18,692 nucleotides of DNA, taken from positions 1-18,692 of the forward strand of contig DASUZB010000305.1 in the NCBI GenBank assembly GCA_036377075.1, read 5' to 3'. The notes under the pieces are model-generated. The model saw nothing but the letters and a program-made list of their open reading frames with translations, was not told the DNA's origin and ran no database searches. Source of the stretch: DASUZB01 sp036377075 (lineage in GTDB: Bacteria; Actinomycetota; CALGFH01). Shown piece by piece: positions 7,620 through 15,382 of the stretch; position 1 is the first letter of the stretch, and the number at the start of each line of letters is the position of its first letter. Made by a program: the position numbers and the translations under genes.

Positions 7620-8357
7620 TCAGTGGTCCTCGTGGTGGTAGACACCGAAGACGTTCCCGGCGGGATCGCGCAGGGCGCCGCTCTGCATGTGGTCGTCGAC
7701 CAACATCGGCCCGTAGATCCTGGATCCCCCGAGCTGCTCGGCCTTGGCCAGGGTGGCCCCGACGTCGGGCACGTGCGCGTAGATCGTCGCCCAGTTCTCC
7801 TGCCCGCCGGAGCCGAGGCCTCCCTGGATGCCGCGGCCGGCGCCGGTGTCCACCAGCCCGTAGCCCTGCGCGTCGGGGTTGACCGTCCAGCCGAACATCT
7901 CCCGGTAGAAACCCTGCGTCCGCTCGGCGTCGGAGCCGAGCACCTCGAACCAGTCGACCGGGGTGCCCTCGCCCGACGACGGGCCCGGGGCTGCCTCCGG
8001 CGAGCCAGTGGCCTTGCTCAGCCCGATCAGCAGGCCGTCCGGGTCGTCGAACATCCCGAACGTCCCGAAGCCGGGGATCTCGGTGACCGGCACCACCGTC
8101 TTCCCCCCGAGCGACGAGGCCTTGTCGAGGGCCGCCTGGACGTCCTCGACCTCGACGTAAAAGGTCGACCAGGGCTCGCCCGTGCCGCTCTTGCCGAGAC
8201 CGCCGTTGAGGCCCTTGCCGCCGTTCGTGTCGATCAGCGAGTAGTTGATCCCCTCGCCGATCCGCTGGACCCCCCAGCCGAACAGCTCCCCGTAGAAGTC
8301 GATCAGCGGCTGGTCGTCGGGCCCGCCGACCTCGAAGTACACCACCGCGCTCCCCAT
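7620..8357 (-). CDS. Two-domain VOC (glyoxalase/bleomycin-resistance-like) protein
   Basis: This 245-residue cytoplasmic protein consists of two vicinal-oxygen-chelate domains (about 3-114 and 134-240) joined by a Pro/Ser-rich linker. Each copy shows the family pattern of an opening strand (VVYFEV, VDWFEV), FYGELFGW or FYREMFGW, and a closing strand with DPDGLLIGL or DPAGNVFGVY. The layout resembles the mycobacterial 27-30 kDa Cfp30B/CFP32 group. The substrate and metal dependence are not predictable. The start ATG (complement of 8355-8357) is preceded by AAGGGAGC (complement of 8363-8370) at good spacing. Downstream it converges with the lipoprotein gene across 21 bases. Upstream lies the repeat-bearing intergenic region. 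Confidence 0.92.
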   Translation of the reverse strand: MGSAVVYFEVGGPDDQPLIDFYGELFGWGVQRIGEGINYSLIDTNGGKGLNGGLGKSGTGEPWSTFYVEVEDVQAALDKASSLGGKTVVPVTEIPGFGTFGMFDDPDGLLIGLSKATGSPEAAPGPSSGEGTPVDWFEVLGSDAERTQGFYREMFGWTVNPDAQGYGLVDTGAGRGIQGGLGSGGQENWATIYAHVPDVGATLAKAEQLGGSRIYGPMLVDDHMQSGALRDPAGNVFGVYHHEDH

Positions 8358-8382
8358 CGTCCGCTCCCTTGTTCAAACGGTC

Positions 8383-8487
8383 GGTGGGCCTGCGCCGCTC
8401 TGTGCGCTGGCTTCCCCCGTCGCTCCGTCGTCGCCAGGGGCTCCTCCGTCGCTCCTCCATCCAGCCAGCGCGCGGCTCCGGCCCACC
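8383..8487. repeat. Inverted partial copy of the 69-base repeat, able to form a long hairpin
   Basis: GGTGGGCC at 8383-8390 is complementary to 8480-8487, and GCGCTGGCT at 8404-8412 is complementary to 8463-8471. The inverted copy is therefore a version of the 3' part of repeat unit 1 carrying a small insertion. On the minus strand it lies 26-55 bases upstream of the VOC start codon. It could pair with either direct-repeat unit (8439-8497 or 8508-8566), which would give mutually exclusive structures. Confidence 0.5.
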
Positions 8488-8566
8488 TCCCTAACCCCAG
8501 TGCCTGCGGCTCCTTCGTCGCTCCTCAGTCAGTCCAGCGTGCGGCTACGGCCCACCTCCCTAAACC
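8439..8566. repeat. Two-copy direct repeat, 69-base period, in a gene-free 320-base region
   Basis: Unit 1 (8439-8497) and unit 2 (8508-8566) align with a constant 69-base offset. They share GGCTCC, GTCGCTCCTC, CCAGCG, GCGGCT and the run CGGCCCACCTCCCTAA, and differ at scattered positions. A third GTCGCTCC occurs at 8419-8426. The 320 bases 8358-8677 between the divergent VOC and GGDEF-EAL genes hold these repeats, the inverted copy at 8383-8412 and presumably two promoters that I cannot place; I see no gene there. Confidence 0.65.
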
Positions 8567-8677
8567 TGAGCCGGTGCCGGAGATTCGACACCAAGAGGTC
8601 GCCCGAGGCTAGCGCCACCCCCCGACACCTCCGCCGGCGAGGCCTCAAACAACGGCGGTCCGCATCCGAAAACCAGG

Positions 8678-11461
8678 GTGAGCACTGAAACGTCCCTGAG
8701 GAGCTGCGAGGCGCGCGTGGGGCAGGACGTCGAACGGACGTTGGCGGTCGACTGGCGGCGCTTCGCCCTGGCGGTGGCGGCCGTGGCGGCCGCCTCTGCC
8801 GGCTTCGTGGCCTGGCTGCAGCTGCGCCTCGGCGGGCAGTGGGTGACGTTCACGCTGATGGACAACCTGGCGCAGCTGCTCGCGCCGGTCGCGGCGGCGC
8901 TGGCCTGCGCCATGGCCGCCCGCCGCGCACGGGGACGGCTTGCCTGGTCGTGGTACCTGCTCGGTGCCTCGGCGACCAGCTGGGCGCTCGGCCAGGCGGT
9001 GTGGTCCTGGTACGAGCTGGCCGCCGCGCGGGAGGCGCCGTTCCCGTCCCTGGCCGACGTCGGCTTCGTCGCCGCCGTCCCCTTGGCCGCCGCCGGCCTG
9101 CTGACCCACGCGGCCACCGCCGAGAGCGGCCTGTCGCAGGCACGCCGGGTGCTCGACGGCCTGGTGATCGCGACGGCGGTGCTCGCGGTGAGCTGGGAGG
9201 CGCTGCTCGGGTCGCTGATCCGCGGCGCCAGCGGCACGCTGCTCGAGCAGGTCCTGGCGCTGACCTACCCGGTCAGCGACGCCGTGACCATCTCCCTGGT
9301 CATCTTCCTGCTCGCCGGGTCGCGCTCGGCGACCAGGATGCCGTTGCTGCTGATCGGCGGCGGGCTGGTCGCGATCGCGGTCTCCGACAGCGTGTTCGCG
9401 TACCTGACCCAGAGCGACGCCTACGCCGGCGGCAGCCTGGTCGACACCGGCTGGTTCCTCGGCTACCTGCTGATCATGCTCGGTGCGCTGCTGCCGGAGC
9501 GGCACCGCCCGGCGCTCGGGCTGCGCACGCAGGCGAGCTGGACAGTGGTCCTGCCCTACCTGCCGGTCCTGGCGGCGGGCGCCCTGACCGGCTTCGAGCT
9601 GGCGCGCGGCAGGCGCATCGACGCCTTCCTCGGCCTGCTGTTCGTGGTGCTGATCGCGCTGGTGGCGGTGCGCCAGCTGATGGCCCTGTTCGAGAACCTG
9701 GCGCTGGCCCGCGGGCTCGAGTCCAAGGTCGAGCAGCGCACCGCCGAGCTGGCCCGGCGGGAGCGCCACTTCCGCTCGCTGGTGCAGAACGGCTCGGACC
9801 TGATCCTGGTGGTCGACCGGGACGCCACCATCACCTACGCCAGCCCCAGCTCCCAGCGCCTGCTCGGCCGCCCCGCCGAGGCGCTCAGCGGCATTGGGCT
9901 CGCAAAGCTGCTGCACCCCGAGGACCACGAGGAGCTCGCGCCGATGCTGCTGGCGGCGGAGGCCCGCGCGGACGCCACCCTGTCGGTGGAGTGGCGGCTG
10001 CGCCACGCCGAGGGAGCCTGGCGGTCGATGGCGACGATGCTGACCAGCCGGCTCGACGACGGCGCCGTCCAGGGCATCGTGCTCAACGGCCGCGACGTCA
10101 CCGAGCGCGTGCAGTTCGAGGACCAGCTGCGCCACCAGGCCTTCCACGACGCCCTCACCGACCTGCCGAACCGGGCGCTGTTCCGTGACCGTCTGGGGAT
10201 GGCGCTGGCCAGCCATCCCCGCCGCGGCGGCTGCCTGGCGGTGCTGTTCGTGGGCCTCGACGACTTCAAGGCGGTCAACGACACCGACGGTCACGAGGTC
10301 GGCGACGCCCTGCTGAAGGCGGTCGCGGAGCGGCTGCGCACGGTCGTCCGTGCGGGCGACACCGTCGCCCGGCTCGGCGGCGACGAGTTCGGCGTCCTGG
10401 CCGAGGCCCTCCCCGACCCGCAGGAGGCCACCAAGGTGGCCGACCGGATCCAGCAGGGCCTGCGCCAGCCGCTGCTGATCGAGGGCCGTGAGCTGTTCGT
10501 CCACGCCAGCGTCGGCATCAGCCTCGCCGCCGCGCCAGGCGTCGCCGCCGAGGAGCTGCTGCGCCACGCCGACGTCGCCATGTCGGTCGCCAAGAGCGAG
10601 GGCAAGGACCGCTACCGGCACTTCGACCAGTCCATGCACCAGGCGATCGTGGAGCGGATGGCGCTGCAGGCCGAGCTGGCCCAGGTGATCGAGCGCCAGC
10701 AGCTCAGCCTCCACTACCAGCCGGTGGTGGCGCTCGAGGACGGACGGCTCACCGGCTTCGAGGCCCTGGCCCGCTGGACGCACCCCGAGCGCGGCCCGGT
10801 CCCCCCAGGCTCGTTCATCCCGCTGGCCGAGCAGAGCGGGCTGATCGTGCCCCTGGGGCGCTGGGTGCTCGAGACGGCCTGCAGCCAGGTGCGCCGCTGG
10901 GAGCTGGACGGCCTCGGCGCCGGGCTGGAACTCAACGTCAACGTGTCCGTCCGCCAGCTCAAGGAGCCGGGGTTCGCCGCGTCGGTCGGCGAGATCCTGG
11001 AGCGCACCGGCCTCGCGCCCGGCCGGCTGGTCCTGGAGATCACCGAGAGCTTGCTGATGGAGAACGTGGACGCGGTCCTCGGCGTGCTCGAGGAGCTGCG
11101 GCAGCGCGGCCTACGGCTGGCGATCGACGACTTCGGCACCGGCTACTCCTCGCTCGCCTACCTGGTCAGGCTGCCCGTGCAGGTGCTCAAGGTCGACCGC
11201 TCGTTCGTCGTCCGCCTGGACGACGACGCCAACAGCGCCACCCTGGTGCGCTCGATCATCAAGCTGGCGCGCGACCTCGAGCTGCAGACCGTCGCCGAGG
11301 GCGTCGAGGAGGCGCGGCAGGTCGACAACCTGCGCCGGCTCGGCTGCGACAAGGGCCAGGGCTTCTACTTCAGCCGGCCGCTGCCGGCCGCCGAGCTCGA
11401 GGGGCTGCTGCGCGCGGCGCTCGCCGGGTACCCCGCCGCCGCGGTCACCGGCCCGGCGTAG
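8678..11461 (+). CDS. Membrane PAS-GGDEF-EAL protein (cyclic di-GMP signalling)
   Basis: This protein of about 927 residues has an N-terminal region with about ten hydrophobic helices (about 29-335), a short helical linker, a PAS domain (about 363-478), a GGDEF domain (about 482-645) and an EAL domain (about 660-912). The EAL phosphodiesterase residues are all present: Glu695 in FEAL, Asn755, Glu787 and Glu790 in LEITE, Asp817-Asp818 in IDDFGTG, Lys838 and Glu874 in AEGVE. The GGDEF motif (567-571) and an RxxD inhibitory site (RAGD, 558-561) are present. However, the usual first Asp of the DxDxFK metal site is Gly526 (VGLDDFK), which may disable cyclase activity. A net c-di-GMP-hydrolysing role is therefore likely. 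The GTG at 8678 has a weak ribosome site; the GTG at 8717 (after TGAGGAGC and GCGAGG) is a good alternative. Confidence 0.93.
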   Translation: MSTETSLRSCEARVGQDVERTLAVDWRRFALAVAAVAAASAGFVAWLQLRLGGQWVTFTLMDNLAQLLAPVAAALACAMAARRARGRLAWSWYLLGASATSWALGQAVWSWYELAAAREAPFPSLADVGFVAAVPLAAAGLLTHAATAESGLSQARRVLDGLVIATAVLAVSWEALLGSLIRGASGTLLEQVLALTYPVSDAVTISLVIFLLAGSRSATRMPLLLIGGGLVAIAVSDSVFAYLTQSDAYAGGSLVDTGWFLGYLLIMLGALLPERHRPALGLRTQASWTVVLPYLPVLAAGALTGFELARGRRIDAFLGLLFVVLIALVAVRQLMALFENLALARGLESKVEQRTAELARRERHFRSLVQNGSDLILVVDRDATITYASPSSQRLLGRPAEALSGIGLAKLLHPEDHEELAPMLLAAEARADATLSVEWRLRHAEGAWRSMATMLTSRLDDGAVQGIVLNGRDVTERVQFEDQLRHQAFHDALTDLPNRALFRDRLGMALASHPRRGGCLAVLFVGLDDFKAVNDTDGHEVGDALLKAVAERLRTVVRAGDTVARLGGDEFGVLAEALPDPQEATKVADRIQQGLRQPLLIEGRELFVHASVGISLAAAPGVAAEELLRHADVAMSVAKSEGKDRYRHFDQSMHQAIVERMALQAELAQVIERQQLSLHYQPVVALEDGRLTGFEALARWTHPERGPVPPGSFIPLAEQSGLIVPLGRWVLETACSQVRRWELDGLGAGLELNVNVSVRQLKEPGFAASVGEILERTGLAPGRLVLEITESLLMENVDAVLGVLEELRQRGLRLAIDDFGTGYSSLAYLVRLPVQVLKVDRSFVVRLDDDANSATLVRSIIKLARDLELQTVAEGVEEARQVDNLRRLGCDKGQGFYFSRPLPAAELEGLLRAALAGYPAAAVTGPA

Positions 11462-11493
11462 GGCGCGGTCGCCTCACGGCCTGCCGGCGCCCT
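11460..11493. terminator. Possible weak bidirectional terminator
   Basis: AGGGCGC at 11460-11466 is complementary to GCGCCCT at 11487-11493, across the junction of two convergent genes that are only 12 bases apart. The 7-base stem with a 20-base loop and no T-run makes this a weak candidate. Confidence 0.2.
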
Positions 11494-12481
11494 CCCGGGC
11501 GTGCCAGCGGGCGAGCAGTTCGGCCTCGCGCTCCGCGGGAAGGCCGACGCCGGGGCGCAGCGGCAGCGGCTCGGCCCGGTCGTGCTCGAGCGTCTCGCGG
11601 ATGGTCTGCGCGAGCGGCCGCGGCGCGAGGCCGGACCCGAAGGCCCGCCGCGGGTCGGCAGCCTCGAACATGCCGGCCGGGTCGCCGCCCGGCCACATCG
11701 GCAGGGAGGCGTCGTCCTGCCCGGCCTCGAGCAGGAACCGCTGCTCGACCCAGGTGAGCGTGGTGCCTGGCGGGCCGGCCACCGCGACGATCTCCCGCAG
11801 CAGGTCCGCGAAGCTGAACGGCGGCGGCGGGGCGACCGCGTTGAAAGGCCCGTCGACCCCCTGCTCGACCAGCCCGACCACCCAGGTGGCCAGGTCCCGG
11901 GCATCGACCACCTGGATGGGGGCGTCCTGGGGCTCGGGTGCGAGCACCTCGCCGCCCCGCGCGATGCGGCGGACCCACCAGGTGAAGCGGCCGGTGTGGT
12001 CGAACGGGCCGACCACGTAGGTGGGGCGGATGAGCAGCGTGCCGGCGCCGAAACGGTCGACGGCGGCCCGCTCGCACAGCACCTTCAGCCCGCCGTAGGT
12101 GGCGTCGGTCACCTCCTCGACGGTCGGGTCGGGCAGCTCGATCAGGGGCGCGTCCTCACCGAACAGGGCCGGCTGCGGGGTGGCGTACACCGACAGCGAC
12201 GAGATGAAGGCGTAGTGGCCGCCACGGCCGTCCAGCGCCGCCGCCAGGCTGTCGACCTGCCTGGGGACGTAGGCGCAGAGGTCCACGGTGGCGTCCCACG
12301 ACCGACGGTCGAGGGCGCTCAGGTGGCCGTCGCGGTCGCCGAGCAGGTGGGTCGCCTCGGGGAACAGCCCGGCTCCGCTCCGCCCGCGGTGGAACAGGGT
12401 GACCTCGTGGCCGCGGTCGAGCGCCGCGGCGGCGATGTGCCGCCCCACGAAGCGGGTGCCGCCGATGAAAAGGATCCGCAA
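11474..12481 (-). CDS. NAD(P)-dependent epimerase/reductase, atypical extended SDR
   Basis: This 335-residue cytoplasmic protein has a Rossmann nucleotide-binding start (RILFIGGTRFVGRHIA, glycine motif at residues 7-13) and a catalytic Tyr129-x-x-x-Lys133 (YGGLK) with Ser94-95 in ISSLSVY. Downstream are motifs typical of epimerase-like SDRs: LIRPTYVVGP (150-159) and VVDARDLATW (191-200). GGTRFVG is the form seen in actinobacterial and plant CSP41-like members. The substrate is unknown, most likely a nucleotide sugar or similar. The start is TTG (complement of 12479-12481): GGGGAGG at the complement of 12487-12493 lies 5 bases before it, and the Rossmann strand begins right there. The open frame continues upstream to 12844, but that part has no domain and crosses the divergent promoter region. 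It converges with the GGDEF-EAL gene. Confidence 0.88.
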   Translation of the reverse strand: MRILFIGGTRFVGRHIAAAALDRGHEVTLFHRGRSGAGLFPEATHLLGDRDGHLSALDRRSWDATVDLCAYVPRQVDSLAAALDGRGGHYAFISSLSVYATPQPALFGEDAPLIELPDPTVEEVTDATYGGLKVLCERAAVDRFGAGTLLIRPTYVVGPFDHTGRFTWWVRRIARGGEVLAPEPQDAPIQVVDARDLATWVVGLVEQGVDGPFNAVAPPPPFSFADLLREIVAVAGPPGTTLTWVEQRFLLEAGQDDASLPMWPGGDPAGMFEAADPRRAFGSGLAPRPLAQTIRETLEHDRAEPLPLRPGVGLPAEREAELLARWHAREGAGRP

Positions 12482-12683
12482 CTCTACCTCCCCGCCGGCC
12501 CACCGCGGCCGGCCGCGCTCGACCAGCGCCAGCGTACCTTTACGGCGCCGAGGGGTCGCCATCGGCGAGGCCACCCGGTTAGGCTCGATATCCGTTTTTC
12601 TTCTCACGACAAGGCGGGTTCGCAAGGTCGGTGGTCCGGTCCTCCAGCCTCGCACCCTCGAGGACCCCGGGAGAGGTGGCGGC

Positions 12684-13217
12684 ATGCCTCCACAGCAGGA
12701 CGATTCTCGCGACCGGCAGATCGAGGCACTACGGCGGTACGTCGCGGAACTCGGCCTGCCGCGGGAGCGGTCGGCGGGCGAGCCCCCCACGGCGCCGGCG
12801 CCGCCGCAGCGGCCACCGGCCACGGTCCCGTGGCTGCTGCTCACCGTGCTGCTGGTCGCGATCGCACTCGTCGGCGGCTTCCTGATCGGTCAGGCGCGCG
12901 GCAACGCGCGGCATCCGTCCAGCGCCGCGCCCGGCGCGACCAGCAGCACCCTGGGCGGCTCGGTCTCGACCCCGGAGTGCAAGACCGCCGTCGACCGCGC
13001 CAACACCAGCCTCGCCATCGCCGTCAAGGTGCAGGCCCTCCTCGAGGGCTACACGAGCATCATGAACCAGCTGGAGAACGGCAAGATCACCAGCGCCGAG
13101 GCGATCAGGCTCGGCACCCCGTCGGAGGTGGTCGCCTCGATCCAGACGGCCAAGTTCGACGCCGCCCTCGACGACTACAAGCAGGTGGTCGACAAGTGCC
13201 GCTCGCGCGAGCCCTGA
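12684..13217 (+). CDS. Single-pass membrane protein of unknown function
   Basis: This 177-residue protein has a charged cytoplasmic head (residues 1-30, with RDRQIEALRRYVAELGL forming a likely amphipathic helix), a Pro-rich linker, one membrane helix (about 49-71), a Ser/Ala-rich spacer and an extracytoplasmic helical domain (about 97-172). Cys99 and Cys172 bracket the outer domain and could form a disulfide. The ATG at 12684 has GAGAGGTGG at 12671-12679 as ribosome site. The gene is divergent from the SDR gene (202 bases between them) and converges with the sortase gene, with 11 bases between their stops. I do not recognise a family and infer nothing about function beyond an envelope location. 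Confidence 0.8.
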   Translation: MPPQQDDSRDRQIEALRRYVAELGLPRERSAGEPPTAPAPPQRPPATVPWLLLTVLLVAIALVGGFLIGQARGNARHPSSAAPGATSSTLGGSVSTPECKTAVDRANTSLAIAVKVQALLEGYTSIMNQLENGKITSAEAIRLGTPSEVVASIQTAKFDAALDDYKQVVDKCRSREP

Positions 13218-13228
13218 CGCCCCGCCGG

Positions 13229-13867
13229 TCAGGCCGCGACGGTGGCGAAGACGATGACGTTCGACTTGTAGTGCCCGGTGCTGAAGTCGAACTGGCCGCC
13301 GCAGGTCACCAGCCGTAGCTCGGGGGTCAGCGTCGGGTAGTACACCTGGTCGGTCGGGAACCACTTCTTCGGGTACTCCCCGATGCGCTCGACGACGAAC
13401 CGGACCGTCGAGCCGTCGGCACGGCTGACCAGGATCTCGTCGCCGCGGCGCAGCTCGCGCAGCCGGAAGAAGACCGCCGGACCGGTCTTCGAGTCGACGT
13501 GCCCGAGGATTACCGCGGACCCGGGCTCGCCCGGCCGCGGCCCGAGCTCGTACCAGCCGGCCACCTGCCAGCGGCCCGGGGCCGGCGGCTCGACCGTGCC
13601 GTCGCTGGCCCGGCCGAGCCGGTCGAGCGAGCTGGCAACGTGGATCCTCGGAACTCGGACGAAGGTCGGCACGGCGGTCGCCGGGTAGGTGCGCACCGAG
13701 TGGAACGCGCGCGCGGCGGCGGCGCCGTCCGGCGCCTGGCTCCCGGCCCTGACGGGGGCCTTGGAGGGGAGCGCCCTGCCCCCCGGTCCCGCCGGCTCCG
13801 CGCCCGCCCCGGAGCAGCCCGCGAGCAGCGCCAGCGCCACGGCGCAGAGCGCGAGCCTGCGGGTCAT
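13229..13867 (-). CDS. Sortase, class F-like, with a lipoprotein signal
   Basis: This 212-residue transpeptidase-fold protein is predicted to sit on the outer membrane face. The sortase domain (about 65-210) shows the catalytic His123 in ILGHVDS and Cys189 in RLVTCGG, followed by FDFSTGHYKSNVIVFA as in class F/E sortases of actinobacteria. Two things are odd. First, the N-terminus ends in a lipobox, LLAGC with Cys18, so the enzyme may be lipid-anchored rather than held by an uncleaved helix. Second, there is no Arg between Cys189 and the C-terminus, where sortases normally carry their third catalytic residue; only Lys201 and His199 are there. It may be weakened or use a substitute. The ATG overlaps the preceding lipoprotein gene's stop by 4 bases (ATGA). 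No LPxTG-like substrate is seen in this window. Confidence 0.88.
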   Translation of the reverse strand: MTRRLALCAVALALLAGCSGAGAEPAGPGGRALPSKAPVRAGSQAPDGAAAARAFHSVRTYPATAVPTFVRVPRIHVASSLDRLGRASDGTVEPPAPGRWQVAGWYELGPRPGEPGSAVILGHVDSKTGPAVFFRLRELRRGDEILVSRADGSTVRFVVERIGEYPKKWFPTDQVYYPTLTPELRLVTCGGQFDFSTGHYKSNVIVFATVAA

Positions 13868-15138
13868 CGCCGCTGCGCCGTCCCGCCGCCGCCTGTCTGC
13901 GAGCCGCCGGCCGGCAGCTTCACGGTGCGCTGGATCGCCCCGACCAGGGTGTTGGCGACGCCGAGCATCTGGTGGTAGCCGTGGTCCTCCATCTCCTGCG
14001 CCTTGGCGTAGTCCTTGGCGGCGTACGCGTTCACCTGGTTGATCAGGTGGCCGTCGTGCGCCGTGATGGCGGCGGTGACGGGCTCCACCGGGAGCTGGGC
14101 GTTGACCACGTCGCTGAAGTACAGCGCCAGCCTGCTGGCGAAGGTGTCCAGGTTCGTCTCCGCCGCCTGCTTGCCGGCCTCGTCCTTGTTGGCGACCGCG
14201 GTGGTGTAGGCCATCAGCCCGTCGACGTGGTTGGCCCAGGCCGTCTGGAACTCCGCGCCCTTCTTGGGCCCGAGGATCGCCCCCATCGCTCTGGCCAGCG
14301 CGGTGGTGTTCGCGTTGACCTGCGCCGCCGCGCCGCTGAACTCCTGCGCGCTGGCGAAGGTCGCCCGCTGCGCGTCGATCACCATCTCCATGTGCTCACC
14401 GAGCAGCATGTCGAACGCCGAGCGCAGCTTCTCGGGCGGCGCGTCGAAGCCGACCGCCTGCTCCGGCGTGATGCTCGCCCTGGCCATGGTGGCGCCGGCG
14501 GTGAACATGTGCTCGTAGGCCACCCGCTGGATCTGGTACGCCCGCGCGTAGTCGTGGGCGGCGTACAGGTCGATCTGCCGCATCAGCTCGTCGACGTGCT
14601 GGCGGACGCCGGCGGCGGCCACGCTCGCCGGGACCTTGCCGTCGGTCGCCTGGGTGAACCAGGAGCCGTGGGCGGAGCAGTAGGCGATCAGGTTGGTCCG
14701 CGCGGTCTGCCGCGCGGCGGTGTTGCGGGTGGCGGCGCCGCTGGCGTAGGCGGCGAGGGCGTCGATGTGCCGCTGCCACAGCTGGTGGAAGCGGTCGCCC
14801 TCGCTCTGGCCGTAGGCGGCCGTGACGGTCTCGTCCAGCTCCTCGGTGTTGTCCTGCAGCGAGGCGAGCATGGCCTGGCGCAGCTCGGGAGGCCCGGTCA
14901 CCACGCTGCGCATGAAGCGCACGGCGAGCATGGTGTGCTCCCCGAGGAACTGCTCGAACTGCGCCCTGAGCTGCCGCGGCGTCCCCTTGGTCACCGGGGC
15001 GACCGCCTCGTGGTGCTGGGTCGTCGCGGTCGTGCCCTTCGAGGCTGAGCGGTTGTTCGGGCCGGAGGTGCAGCCGAAGCCGACCGTGGCGACAAGGACG
15101 AACGTGACAAGGGCGATGAAACCAGTCCGCAAGCGCAC
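13864..15138 (-). CDS. Duplicated-domain, His-patterned lipoprotein of unknown function
   Basis: This 424-residue secreted protein has a signal peptide ending in GFGC (Cys23, a near-lipobox). After a Thr/Ser-rich spacer come two copies of an all-helical domain of about 160 residues (about 58-220 and 238-400) with a 180-residue period. The copies share LGEH (His68/His249), W..H.D (Trp121-His124/Trp301-His304), an aligned His181/His361, NL with a downstream Phe, YAA.DYA.A (192/372) and a final Tyr-His-Met cluster (208-211/388-391). The repeated His at similar positions suggests a helical bundle that binds metal or haem, but I do not recognise the family. The start is GTG (complement of 15136-15138) with GGGGGG 5 bases upstream. 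It is co-transcribed with the sortase gene, which overlaps its stop. Confidence 0.85.
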   Translation of the reverse strand: MRLRTGFIALVTFVLVATVGFGCTSGPNNRSASKGTTATTQHHEAVAPVTKGTPRQLRAQFEQFLGEHTMLAVRFMRSVVTGPPELRQAMLASLQDNTEELDETVTAAYGQSEGDRFHQLWQRHIDALAAYASGAATRNTAARQTARTNLIAYCSAHGSWFTQATDGKVPASVAAAGVRQHVDELMRQIDLYAAHDYARAYQIQRVAYEHMFTAGATMARASITPEQAVGFDAPPEKLRSAFDMLLGEHMEMVIDAQRATFASAQEFSGAAAQVNANTTALARAMGAILGPKKGAEFQTAWANHVDGLMAYTTAVANKDEAGKQAAETNLDTFASRLALYFSDVVNAQLPVEPVTAAITAHDGHLINQVNAYAAKDYAKAQEMEDHGYHQMLGVANTLVGAIQRTVKLPAGGSQTGGGGTAQRR

Positions 15139-15163
15139 GATAACCCCCCAACCAAGCCGCGCC

Positions 15164-15178
15164 GGGCATGGTATGCCC
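15164..15178. promoter_or_regulatory. Short palindrome upstream of the His-patterned lipoprotein gene
   Basis: GGGCAT-GGT-ATGCCC is a perfect 6-base inverted repeat around a 3-base centre. It lies 26-40 bases upstream of the lipoprotein gene's GTG start. Size and position fit an operator or a small leader hairpin; there is no further support. Confidence 0.3.
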
Positions 15179-15315
15179 CGATGCTGCGTCTCGAAAGCTC
15201 GTCATCCTATGTACCGTTGCGCACATCTGTACAGCCCCACGTCGACCTGCAGTTTCGTCGTACAAGCGCGTGTTTACGTGGATTTCGCTTGACCCGGTTC
15301 GGCGCGACGGGGCAG

Positions 15316-15382
15316 TGTCACGGTTTGGTGTCACCATGGGCGGCGTTTCGCCGTCATCTCTGTGACAGGTGACGCGTATAGG
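15316..15382 (+). promoter_or_regulatory. Putative promoter/operator of the MmpL transporter gene
   Basis: The 258-base divergent region 15139-15396 is visibly richer in A/T than its surroundings and should hold both promoters. Near the transporter gene, TGTCAC occurs at 15316-15321 and 15329-15334, its inverse GTGACA at 15362-15367, and GTCACC (15330-15335) is complementary to GGTGAC (15368-15373). A small hairpin, CGGCG-TTT-CGCCG, lies at 15341-15353. TATAGG at 15377-15382 could be a -10 box, with no clear -35. The repeated half-sites look like a regulator-binding cluster. Confidence 0.35.

Noticed and set aside
8358..8677. CRISPR array in the repeat-bearing intergenic region
   Set aside because: There are only two diverged units of about 59 bases with a 10-base gap and an inverted copy; no short identical repeats with regular spacers and no cas genes.
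8645..10783. 712-codon open frame on the minus strand
   Set aside because: It is antisense to the PAS-GGDEF-EAL gene and has Gln/Arg/Gly-rich low-complexity sequence with no recognisable domain.
12482..12683. Promoters in the divergent region between the SDR and one-pass membrane protein genes
   Set aside because: There is an A/T-richer patch around 12585-12610 (GATATCCGTTTTTC), but no -10/-35 pair with acceptable spacing on either strand.
11501..13318. 605-codon open frame on the plus strand
   Set aside because: It is antisense to the SDR gene and overlaps the one-pass membrane protein in another frame; no domain is visible.
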